Source of the DNA: Zasmidium citrigriseum
Taxonomy: Eukaryota; Ascomycota; Dothideomycetes; Mycosphaerellales; Mycosphaerellaceae
Length of the DNA stretch: 64,000 nucleotides
Reading direction: 5' to 3'
Assembly: GCA_002786025.1 (NCBI GenBank)
Contig: NHNW01000077.1
Span: 103,617-167,616 of the forward strand
Part shown: positions 41,689 to 52,300 of the stretch, piece by piece
Position numbering within the stretch: the stretch's first letter is position 1
Layout: every line of letters starts with the position of its first letter
The notes under the pieces: model-generated
The model's input: the letters and a program-made list of their open reading frames with translations, nothing else
What the model was told of the DNA's origin: nothing
Databases searched by the model: none
Translations under genes and position numbers: made by a program

Positions 41689-43686
41689 TTACAACCCCGA
41701 ATCATCCATATGATAAGGCCGATCCGGACGATTCCACCACTCCTTCCAACTATCACAAGTCTTCTGATAATCGCCCAAATCGCCCAATCGTCCAAGAATC
41801 TCATCTTTGCGTTCGAGGAATTGCATGCTGAGGCCTTGGCCGACGTGCCATGGGATATGGCAGTGCATTAACCACAACCCAGGGTTATCGGCTGGGAAGC
41901 CCATGATCAGGTAGCCTCCAGCGGGCAATGTGGCGGTATCGCGACGTGGAGGGTTGGAGAACTTGAGGTTCGACTTGTTGCCGTCCCAGACACCGAGCCC
42001 GGAACCGAGGAGGTAGAAATCGTGGCCGTGGAGATGGATTGGGTGGGGGAGGTTGACTGGATCGCCCTGCACAGTCTGAATCACCCAGAACGTCCAGGTA
42101 TCGACTTGGCTGATCTCAAAGACATTATGCTTCGTCTCGAAAGTATAGTTCCCATCAATCACATGCTGGAGCGTAGGTTTCTCCCAGTTAACCCTAATAT
42201 CGCTTCCATTAATGAGCCATTGAATCAGTGCCCCGCCGTCCGCGGTCCGGGAGACGTTGAAGTCCATGGAGAATTTCTTCATGGCGCTGTCGAATTGGTC
42301 CTGGGGGACTTGGTTGTTTACGTAGGGCGTTACGGATTCGTCGTAGCAGGCGGTGGACTTGGGGATTGTGTTTGTGGTTGTGGGGTCAGATATGGGGGCG
42401 CCTTCGTAGCGGATTATGCTGAGGACTTTGCCGGCCATGAGGTTGCGGCCGCAGCCTGTGCCGATGTCTGCGCGGAGCCAGTAGTTGGCGATGGCTTGAT
42501 TGGCGTTTATGATGATGTCGTAGCGTTGGCCGATGCCGATGGCGACCGAGTTGGTGGTATAGGGTTTGATGGGGACAAAGTCAGAGGTGATGACTGTAAA
42601 GTTATGGTTGTCGATGGAGACGTGGAAGAGATTGTCGATGCCGGTGTTGATCAACCGAAGCCTATGCTTCTTACCCTTCTTCACGTTCGTGACGTGGTAG
42701 GCTCCCTTGCCGTCATCACGTTTCATGGTACCATTGATGAGGGCGGTGTCGGCTCGTGGTGGGCCAGTCGTGGAGTGAAGAGCGCGGACGTTCATCGCAA
42801 AGGCAGTCTCGTAGAACCAGTCGGTGAGGGTCATGGTGCCTAAATCGGTGTCGTAGTTGGCTGTTGCTGGGCCGTTGATGACGATGCCTCCCACGATACC
42901 GTCGCCATACTGAGCGGAGTAGTGTGAATGATACCAAGACGAGCCAAATTGAGTGCAGCGTATCACATATCTGTCCAAAGTTAAGGGCAGAAGGTCAGTA
43001 TATGTCTAAGACATGCAACGGTGTGCCTTCCGCCCTTTAGACTTACTGCTTTGACTGTCCTGGGGCAATTGGGCATTCAGTGACGCCGTTAACGCCGTCA
43101 TGTTGGCAAGAGTTCAGCTGACGCAAGCCGTGCCAGTCTGGACAAGGATGTTAGCATTGATCGAGACGCATTGGTTAGGATTGCTTACGGATGGAAGTGC
43201 CGTTGTGCTGAAGAGAATTCTTGACGTTCACGACAAGAGTGTCGCCCCAGTCAGCGTAGATGGTCGGACCAGCTGTGTCCGTTAGCGATGCTTAGCACAA
43301 ACATTGTAAAGTTACTTACGATACTGGCCGTTAATGGCCATGACCATTCGTTGGAACCCATCAGGGGCCATGTGCGTGGTGTTGGTGATCTCGAGGTTGT
43401 ATGTGACTGTCTTTCCAGCTGGAGGAAGCTTTCTGTCGAAGTCGGTTGCGATGGAGAAGCCAGACTTCCAGCATGCTCTTGTATTTGGTCCATTGGTGCA
43501 GCCCATGTCGGCTGCCTGTCGAACTGCCAGGAGGTGGTCTTCGTGCGCTTGATCAGGCTCCAATTGCCATCCAGGAGCGCTGTCGTCGTAAGTGAGCTCG
43601 AGGGCATCGTCAGGGACTGCATAAGATAACGAGGGTGTGATGAAGCTGGCGGCTTGAGCCAAGATAGCGAACGTGGAGAGCCTCAT
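41689..43686 (-). CDS. Secreted asco-laccase (multicopper oxidase)
   Basis: Four exons, 43686-43320, 43272-43189, 43137-43047 and 42970-41689, give 607 residues. Residues 1-22 are a signal peptide, followed by a propeptide-like segment. The four copper-binding blocks are present: IHWHGLRQ (created by splicing), WYHSHYSAQYGDGI, HPIHLHGHDFYLL and HCHIPWHVGQGLSMQFLE. NGQYPGPTIYADWGD is the usual start of the first cupredoxin domain. It oxidises phenols with reduction of oxygen to water outside the cell and could serve lignin/phenol turnover or pigment. The residue after the WHVGQG block is Leu, a type often linked to mid-to-high redox potential. The protein ends in DSGL. Confidence 0.95.
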
Positions 43687-44934
43687 AGTGAAGAGGAGAA
43701 ACAGAGAGCCCCCAAAGCGAAAGACTGGAAAAAGTAAAGGGTGTTGACTTGACTGATCTGCCTACCTTGGCCGTATGAAGGACTCCATTATATACGAGGT
43801 CCACTCTCTACTCGTCGTCAGGAGAGAATGTCAATACCAAGACGCTTGACATACACTTCACGGCCTGATACAAGCCTTTCGGCCAGGCAAGGAATCCAGA
43901 CTCTTAGCATTTGGGTGCACGTCTTCCCTGCTGACAGCGTGCGAGCGACAAGAAGACAGCCGCAACTTGGCGAACGTACAGCATCAGATCGAAGAACCCG
44001 AACCAGACGAGAACTCGGTGCTTGGTGTACTTGGCCGTTCCAGAAACGTGAGTTCCAAGCACGCTCTCGGCGGGAGCTGGTCTTCAAACAGACACAGCCT
44101 GGAGGGAAACGCGCTAAGATTTAGAGTTAGTGAGGAGTTCCGGTTCTGGGCAAGTCTTGGAAGACACGGACTCCGCGACTAGGGGGAGATCCAATCGTGA
44201 TGGCCATTCGATGCCCAGCTATGTGGCTCATAGCCTCGTGGCGGCAAGAGATTGTGGTTCTGTCATCAATATTCGGGACTGACATGCCTGGCATCCTGGC
44301 GAACATCAGGTGCACGAACCACTATCGCATGGCAGGGCCTTTCTGGTTGGACAAGATCGAGTGACAGCGCAGCGTGTCAGCCATGCAGTGAAGGATTCTG
44401 TGCGACTGACTGAGGGATGCTGGTCCATGTCTACGGAATTCGGACACCTGCTTAACTGCCTTAAGGGGTAAGTCCTTCTTCACCGACATGGAGTTGCTGC
44501 GAGATCGCTTCTCACGAAAACCGTAGGCGAGCTCGGTTTGCATGTCCCGTCTTCTGGTGCTATCGGCCACCCGGCCCTCCATCGGAATCTGGACAATTGG
44601 TCGTGCCGCCCATGGCTCCATGTCGATGTCGTAGGTGATGGCGAAGGGCGAAGTTCGTCTCTCGGCAGCTGGAGCAGAGTTCAGTCCGGTACCCGCATTT
44701 CACGTGGCCGGCCAATTTTAGCTCGGGCGGCGGGCGCCTTCCTTGGCCTGCAGAAGCGCGCTCGGGAAGATCACGACGTCGACATGCTGGACAAGGCGCT
44801 CTGCAGAAATCGACCCGACATTCGATAGTTTCCATGCAGCTTCCCATGACTTTGCAGCTCCTCGACCACCTGAGCCGGCTCGGAGAATTTCCACAATGGC
44901 TTGATGTTACGTTTGGGATGGAAGAAGGAGGCAT
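43687..44934. other. Laccase promoter region and unassigned sequence
   Basis: The first few hundred bases are the laccase promoter. Beyond ~44.0 kb there are overlapping short frames on both strands (for example 44538-44828 plus and 44560-44934 minus) without motif or splice support. Confidence 0.45.
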
Positions 44935-45474
44935 TCACCACCTTGGCAGAATCCCACCGCCCTCATCTCGAGCTCGCATCTTTGAGCGAACAGCACCATC
45001 AAGGAAGAATTCGATGTTTGCTGACGGCATAGTAGCGACTTTCACTCGCGTGGTGGCTGATCGGTGACATGGATTCCATGGTCTTCGTTTGGGCGGTGTA
45101 CAATCGTCGTTTTCGAGCGCGTTCTTGCCGCGTGGTCGAACGGCGAGCATCAACGCCGTTGAACCGCAGCGGCAAACAGACTTCAACCTCACGAGTGTGC
45201 CGAGAAACCTGTTCCACTGTTTGATGCGGGCCTCGACGCACAATCTCCACTGTCTGAGAGTCGTTAAAAGAGGCGGACGGCTCAGACTCGTACTGGGCAC
45301 CGGCGAGGCACAGTTCTTCTCCGTCACATCGACTTCCTTCTCGAAGGTCTCACGGCAGGCGTCGCGAGCGCGCCGGTGAGCATAGACAAGCGATTCTGCG
45401 AGCAGGATCGCCTGATATTCCTGCTCGAAAACTCGGTACCGAAGGGTGGAGCGACTGATCCCTGCCGCCCACAT
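44935..45474 (-). CDS. Hypothetical protein, weak support
   Basis: An open frame of 179 codons from the Met at 45474 (MWAAGISRST) to the stop at 44935. The first half is protein-like and helical (RVFEQEYQAILLAESLVYAHRRARDACRE), and the second half is basic. There is no recognised domain, no signal peptide and no confirmed upstream exon; the frame extends to 45519 without an ATG. It lies directly beside the RIP-saturated block. It could be a degraded gene or chance. Confidence 0.22.
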   Translation of the reverse strand: MWAAGISRSTLRYRVFEQEYQAILLAESLVYAHRRARDACRETFEKEVDVTEKNCASPVPSTSLSRPPLLTTLRQWRLCVEARIKQWNRFLGTLVRLKSVCRCGSTALMLAVRPRGKNALENDDCTPPKRRPWNPCHRSATTRVKVATMPSANIEFFLDGAVRSKMRARDEGGGILPRW

Positions 45475-45789
45475 GCGATGGAGGCATTCGTATTGCAGAA
45501 ACGACGGGACAAGAGTCAAGACGGAGGCGGCTCCTCAATCAATATCGCCCTGCGCGCAAGCGAAAAGGCTGCAGTGAGAGATGCAAGCAAGATCCTCCGG
45601 CGTGTTCGGACTCGCGGAGTAGACTAAAAGCCGGGTGGAGTCGTCCACATGCCGACGACGCGCCGCGGCGTAAGTAATTCGCGCTTCTACATTAAAGCTA
45701 GTGGAGTTATAGCTTACTCCGCGACGCTTGTTTACTCCACGACTCTACTATACATTATGAAAGGAAAAGAAGTAGAAGTACCCCGAAGG

Positions 45790-47380
45790 CGAACTAGTTT
45801 TATAACTAGTTATAGAAGTAATAGCCTATAGCCTAGTAGAGTATAGAAGTAAGGGTAGTAGCCTAGGACCGACGCAACTAGTTTAGAAACTAGTTATTAG
45901 GCATAGCCTAGCTACTAGAGCTATCGAGGAGGAACTCCTTAGTATTCTTATAGTTATTATCGAACCTATAGCCTATAAAAGAGAATTAGTTATATAACTA
46001 GTTATATATCTAGATACTAAACTTACTACGAGCTACCTTAGCCTTACCCTTACTCTTCTTACTCTTAGCGGGCGTAGCTATAGCGGTAGCGTAGGGGGCG
46101 TAGAGGACGTTAATACCCTTATTCTTAAGTAGCCTATTAGCGAGGGCGTTATTAGGCTATAACTAGTTAGCTAACTAGTTATAAAAGTAGATACGGTACT
46201 AACCTCGTTCTCCGTATTATATAGGAAGTATATCTTACCTACTATAGTAGCGAAGGGGATAGAGGAGTTATTACTAGGTAACTAGTTAGCGAACTAGTTA
46301 TATATCTAGATAATAAAGAATATATACCTCCTTACCCTTCTTACTACGAGAAGGAGTCTTATAGGCCTTTATATCGTTAGCTACGCTTATAGGTAGGGTA
46401 AGGTCGCTATATAACTAGTTAGTAAACTAGTTACGTATCTAGATATATCGTAGACTTACTACTTATTATCGTCCTCCTCGTCGCTCGAGTCGTTAGAGAG
46501 CTCGTCGCCGTTATAGTACTACTTTAGTATCTTAAAGTAGTCTATAAGTAGTTAGCTAACTAGTTATAGAACTAGATACGAGATAGGGATATACTATTAG
46601 TAGCGGTCTTAGAGTTACTACTAGGCTTACTACCGCTACTAGGGTAGACGGCGAGAGTAGAGTACTATAAAAAAAAATTAGTTAAAAAACCTCGTAACTA
46701 GTTACCTATCTACTTACGTCGTTAGTATAGTAGTACTACCGTAAGTCGTTAGTCTTACTATAGGACTTTATATATAAGCCCTACTCCTTCTTCTAGACGT
46801 ACTTACTAGGAACTAGTTAGTAAAGTAGTTATATAACTAGTTATATATATATATACTTATCCTTATTATTAATATCTTTACCTATATCGCTAAGCTTCTT
46901 ATAGTTAGGCTAGAGGTAGATACGCTCTCCCTAGGTAATAGTAACCTATAACTAGTTAGTAAACTAAATACGAAACTAGTTATATAAGTACTTCCTAATC
47001 CCTTTATATCTAGCTTCTATAGTAGTAGGTTCTTAAGGACGTCCTTAGCCGTACGCTTAACGTTATTAAAGCTTATAGTCTAAAATTATTAGTAACTAGT
47101 TATATAACTAAATACGTAAGTACTTACGCTAATCTACTAGTACTAGCGCTCGTACTACGTAGTACTTACTATCTAGGAAGAAGCGGTTAGCTAACTAGTT
47201 ACGTAACTATATACGCTAGGCTAAAAAAATATATACCTTACTAGTAGTATATAGTAGAAGGAAGAAGGAGTATATAAGGCGAAAATTTTTTCTTAAAGTC
47301 TACCCTATACTTCGGTAAGCGGTTACGTTATTAGTTACTAGACCTAGCCCTAACTAGTTATATAACTACTTACTACTCTA
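45790..47380 (-). pseudogene. RIP-mutated multi-intron gene with an array of near-identical short introns
   Basis: Read on the minus strand, protein-like exons alternate with introns at 47236-47173, 47127-47080, 46991-46946, 46856-46806, 46717-46665, 46594-46542, 46459-46407, 46327-46274, 46203-46157, 46026-45973 and 45915-45863. They are 46-64 nt, GTA/GTT...TAG. Nearly all share a core close to TATCTAGATAnnTAACTAGTT plus CTAACTAGTTA, which contains the branch site. Each exon has one frame broken only by TAG/TAA: YKKLSDIGKDINNK, YIKSYSKTND, GDELSNDSSDEEDDNK, DIKAYKTPSRSKKGKE, AKSKKSKGKAKVARSK and FDNNYKNTKEFLLDSSSS. The product is acidic/Ser-rich then Lys-rich, probably nuclear; the family is unknown. 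Confidence 0.6.
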
Positions 47381-47384
47381 AAAG

Positions 47385-47545
47385 ATATCCCCTATACCTT
47401 TCGAGTATAGCGGGCTTAGACGCGTACTACTACTAGACTATATAGGTCTAGTAGTAGTATATTAGTTATCGATATTTTAATTAATATATAGCTTTATTTA
47501 ATTTCTCCGAATTATCTCTAGGTAACTAGTTATACTATAGTAAAT
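47385..47545. repeat. Long inverted repeat, left arm with hairpin
   Basis: The reverse complement of 59078-59255 with moderate divergence. It includes an internal hairpin at 47424-47460 (GTACTACTACTAGAC / GTCTAGTAGTAGTAT, loop TATATAG) and the segment TAGTTATCGATATTTTAATT. Homology continues outward into the multi-intron gene (to about 46.33 kb / 59.62 kb, with an internal gap on the right). Confidence 0.75.
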
Positions 47546-47599
47546 ATAATAAGTAGCTCTAATACTACTAGTAATAGTCTAACTATCTTCTATAGCTTA

Positions 47600-48669
47600 A
47601 ACTATATTTAATAGATATATACTAGTAATATTAAGTACTCTTTAAAGATAATAGAGCTTTATATACTTCTTAATACGCTATAAGACTTTATAGTTATCTA
47701 GTTTGTTTAATATATATAGGTAATACTAAAAATAATATTATATCTTCTATCTTAAATACTTATAAGGGGTTAGCTAGTTCTTAATAGTATCTACTTTCTC
47801 TAAGTCTATATAGATACCTTCTATAGTAATAATTAAGCCTAGGTATTTAGTTTTAGTAACCTTAAATTCTAATTTAGTAATATTATACTATAAGCTAGCT
47901 CTACGTAGAGCTTTAAGTATAAGGCGTACGTACTTATTATATTACTAAGAATCCTATAAGTAGATAAGAAAATTATTAAGGTAGGTAGTATAGAAGGAGT
48001 TAAGGTATAGGCTAAGAGCGTCGTTTATATAGTTTAAGAAGGATAAAGGGGCGTTAGTAAGCTCGAATAGTATAATAAGGTACTTATAGAGGCTATAGTA
48101 TATCTTAAAAGTAGTCTTTATAAAGGTAGGATTAGGAGGTAAAGTTAGAAGCCTAGTCTTAGTAGCTAGGTTAGTAGATCTAATTAGCTAAGGAAAGGAG
48201 GTTAGGCGTAATACCTATAAAATATAGAAGTTATATACCTTAGAATCGGGAATAGAAATAGAGAGCTATAGATCCTAGTATATTAGATCCTCGTAGGTCT
48301 AGTATAATAGAGATTTAAATAAGAGACGTATACGTCTAAAGTAAAAGGTAGAAATTAGTTTATCTTCTAACCCTTAGTTTAGTCGAGAGCGTTCTATATA
48401 CTATAATCTAACCTTTAAGTAGATAGCTACTCGATTATATTATAACTACGTTATAGCCTTTCTATACTAGCTTCCTCCCTATATAGAGTACTAGCTCGTT
48501 TTTATAGTCTTCTATTTATAGCTCTCTACTACCTAAATATAGTTAAAAGCGCTAATAATATCTAGCTTAGTATATACCTTTACCTTACTAAGGTAGCTAA
48601 GAGTCTCTTAAATTAAAGGGATCGAATAATAGTTCTTAACTATAATATCGTTAAGCTACTAATAGTTAA
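47600..48669 (-). mobile_element. Ty3/Gypsy relic, reverse-transcriptase 3' part (interrupted element)
   Basis: Minus-strand remnants of a Gypsy RT: LDIISAF (48588-48568 region), YLNNFLIYS-like catalytic region near 47.98 kb and the YLGLIITIEGIYI thumb region near 47.83 kb, all broken by TAG/TAA. It joins the fragment at 54975-57585 if the inserted element and one copy of the CGTAG duplication are removed. The homologous segment of the inserted element is at 51940-52470. It loses similarity around 47.6-47.7 kb. Confidence 0.7.
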
Positions 48670-48674
48670 CGTAG
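48670..48674. repeat. Target-site duplication, left copy
   Basis: CGTAG directly before the 5' LTR. It matches CGTAG at 54970-54974 directly after the 3' LTR. Joining both flanks through a single CGTAG restores continuity of the interrupted RT region on the minus strand. Confidence 0.8.
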
Positions 48675-48862
48675 TATTACGGATTATAGCGCCTAAGATT
48701 AGGTCTACGTAGATCTAAGTACGACTATATATACGTAATTTTAGTTACGTAATCTAGCCTAACTTCCTTTTATCTCGTCTTAAACTTCTTCCTTCCTTAC
48801 GCCTCGTTAGCCTAGTTACGAGTATCTATTAGATTTATTTACTTAATTCTTGTTTCTTAATA
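48675..48862 (+). repeat. 5' LTR of the inserted Gypsy element
   Basis: 188 bp, TATTACGG...TTCTTAATA. It pairs with 54782-54969 at roughly 94% identity by eye (about 12 differences, all but one transitions). The ends TATTA/TAATA look like TG...CA termini after RIP. Confidence 0.88.
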
Positions 48863-49379
48863 GTATAAGGCGTCTTTTCTTCTTAAAGACCTCTAGCCTA
48901 CGAGCTAGAGGTATTTAAAGCCTACTATTACGCTAGTAGTACTATAGTAGCGTTTAACCTACTTAGCTCGAAACTATTAATCCTTCGTACTACTATACGC
49001 CCCTTATATCGATTAATATCGAACGACGAATTATACGCTAGTATAAAACGCCTACTAATCCTTTAGCGCTTATAGCGCCGCTATTAGGCTAGCGAGATAG
49101 CTAACGAGTAATTACCGTTTAGTACGCCTTAGAAAAATTTATCTATACCTCTAGACTAGTAAGAACCCTAGTTAGAGTAATACCTATTACCGTTTTAGAT
49201 TAGTAATCTCTAATAGAATCCGCTAAGCCTAGAGAATCGTCGTATAAGTATAGTCTTTATAAATCTAATACTAGATACCCTCGACCTACTTACTAAAGTA
49301 TTTAACTATATAGATAGTAATAGAGCCTACTATAGAGTCTACTAATATCTATAGGTATATAAGAGATAACTCGCTAACC

Positions 49380-52300
49380 TTAAGATATAGCGCTAAGCCG
49401 CTAAAGAGTAGACTATCGTAGTAAATAAGGAAGTCTTAGACCTACGTTAAGGGCTTATAGATTAGCTATAGTAAACTACTACCTCCGTATAAGTAGTTAA
49501 CGATCGAGCTACCTATATAAACTAGTAGCTTATATAAGTATAAGAAGAAGTACGCCGCTATAACGACGATATCTAACGCCTACGTAACGAAGTATCTACT
49601 CTCTAAGCCCGTCCTCTACCTCTAGCCGTATTCTCTACTCTACTATTAATAATATCTACGCCTATAGGTATATCTACTAGTAGCTACTATTATAAGAGCG
49701 AGAAGCTTCTAGATCTAGAGATATATAATAGCGATAGTAAAGAGAAGTTAAAGATATAGAAGGTCGCGATAGCTATTAAGTTATTAGTTAACGCGGATAG
49801 GTACTCTAACGTATACGACTAACTTTCGTATATATATATACGCCTTAGTAGTAAAGCCCGCGAAGTAATAGTTCCGTACGTTACTATTAAAGGCGCTTAA
49901 GTAGTATTTAACTTTACTAGCTTAGAAGCTATAATAGACGTCCTAACTAGTACGTTTAGTAAAGTATTTAAGTAGTAGGTAGCTATAGATAAGCTTAATA
50001 GGTTAAAGTAAGAGAGTAAGGAGTTCCCTTATTACTAATCTAAGTTTATAAGGTTAAATAAGGTCGTAGGCCTAAAGGACCTCTCGTTATTTACTAAGTT
50101 CTATAAGGGCTTAAGCGAAGAGTTAAAGGACGCGTTAGTAGGCTAGTAGGATATCTAGCGAATACCTTTTAAGGAGCTATATAATCGCCTTAAGGGAGTT
50201 AATTATAATATTCGTAACCGCTATAAGGAAGCGTTATAGGTAGTAAAGACTACTAGTAACCCTAATTGTAGTATATAGGATTAGATATATAAGTCCTTAC
50301 TTAACCCTAGTAGCGCTAGTTAGGTACTATAAGTAGGCTTAGTACTAAACTTAACGACGTCTAACCCTTAGCGCCTAACGACGACGACTACTATAACCGC
50401 TATACCCGTATTAGTACTAGCGTCCCTTACTATCTCTTAGGGTAGCGATACTATAGACCTCTCCGCTATAAGACGTAGACCTTTAACCTAGTAGGAGCGT
50501 AAAGACTATATTAAGAATAACTACTATATATTCTATAACTAAGCTAGTTACTAGAAGAGTAATTACCTAGTTATCGCTAGTAAGGAGGCTTATAAGTAAT
50601 AAGCCTCTTAGATCTACGAAATAGCTACTAGTAAGCCCGCCGCTACCTAACTTAATACTACTACTACCTTAGAAAACGCCTAGGCTCTAAGTAAAGTCGC
50701 TCTTAGAGTTACTATATCGATAGTTATATAGATCCTTAGTATTATTACGAAAAGCTATGAAAACTAACACCTAGTCTAGCTAAAGAAATCCTTAAAATTA
50801 GCTTATCTTTATTCGACTAAGTAGCGTTACTTCTAGATAAAGATTATCTTATCTTACCTTATATACTAAGAGCCTTAGCTTTAGAATTATCGATAGATAT
50901 TATATCGTATTATATACTAGACTATAGATATACTAGATACGCTTTTATAGATATTAACTTTACGCGAAATTATAACCTAACTATTATAGAACTACTAATA
51001 CCCTAATAACTTAAAGCCTTAAATAGTAGCGCTATTAATAACGTTACTTATATTACGTAGGTACTTATAGATATTTAGGACTACTAAAAGGCTATCTACT
51101 TCTATTTAATAAGACTAGGCTACTATCTAGTTATCCTTAGACTTCCTTAGCTAAAGTAGTACTTACCTAGGACGCTATAGAAGTAGGGAGTCGTCCTCTT
51201 TAATTCTAACTATTATCGTCTTACTTATAACTACTACTACGTATAGATCTAAGCTACTAGTATTCTACCCCTAACGTAATAACTATAGATACTAATACTA
51301 ATAGAGCTATAGATATAGCCTATAATACTATAGCTTATAGATTTAGAGTAGTTAATAAGAAGCTACTAATAAGTACGTAAACGATCTTACTTACTAATAC
51401 GTAGTACGCTAACGTAGACCCCTCTAGGCCTATTTATTATAGACGTAGACGTAGACAAAGTAATACTATCGCCCTAGCTACTACTTCCGAAGAGACCTAT
51501 TACTCTAGCTACTATAAAGGCTACTAACGCCCTAAATATCTACTCGATTTCTACTACCGCCTTTAATAAACTAACCCTATAGAAGAGTATAAGGATCTTC
51601 TTAGCCTTAGTTAGGGATATTAAATACGCTATATAGTAGAAGGAGAAAGTTAATCTAAAGGATAAGCTACCTATAAAGTAGTACTAATATCTTAACGTAT
51701 TCTTAAAGGATAATATATCTAAGCTTCTACCCTATTGTAGTAACGCTAACTATTATATTAACGTCGAAGGAGGGAAGTAGCCGTTATATAGTCCTCTATA
51801 CTCGATATCGTAGTAGGAGTTAGAAGTACTCTATAACTACCTAAAGGAGAACCTTAGGAAAGGCTTTATTCGTTCCTTATTATTACTAGTATCCTTACTA
51901 GTCCTCTTTATAAATAAGCCTAGAGGAGGGTTACGATTCTACGTTAACTACTAACGTCTTAACGATATTACCGTTAAGAACTAATACCCTATACCCTTAA
52001 TTTAGGAAATACTTAGCCGTCTTAGTAAGGCTACTATATATACTAAGTTAAATATTATTAGCGCTTTTAACTATATATACGTTACGAAAAAGTACGAGTA
52101 GAAGATAGCTTTTAAGACGCGATATAGTCTCTATAAGTACCTCGTTATACTATTTAGGCTTACTAACGCCTCCTCGTTATTTTAGAACTATATTAATAAT
52201 ACCCTTAGCCCCTATCTAGACTCCTTCTATATAGCGTACCTTAATAATATTCTAATCTACTCTAAGAACTAAGGAGACTACGACCGCTACGTATAACTTA

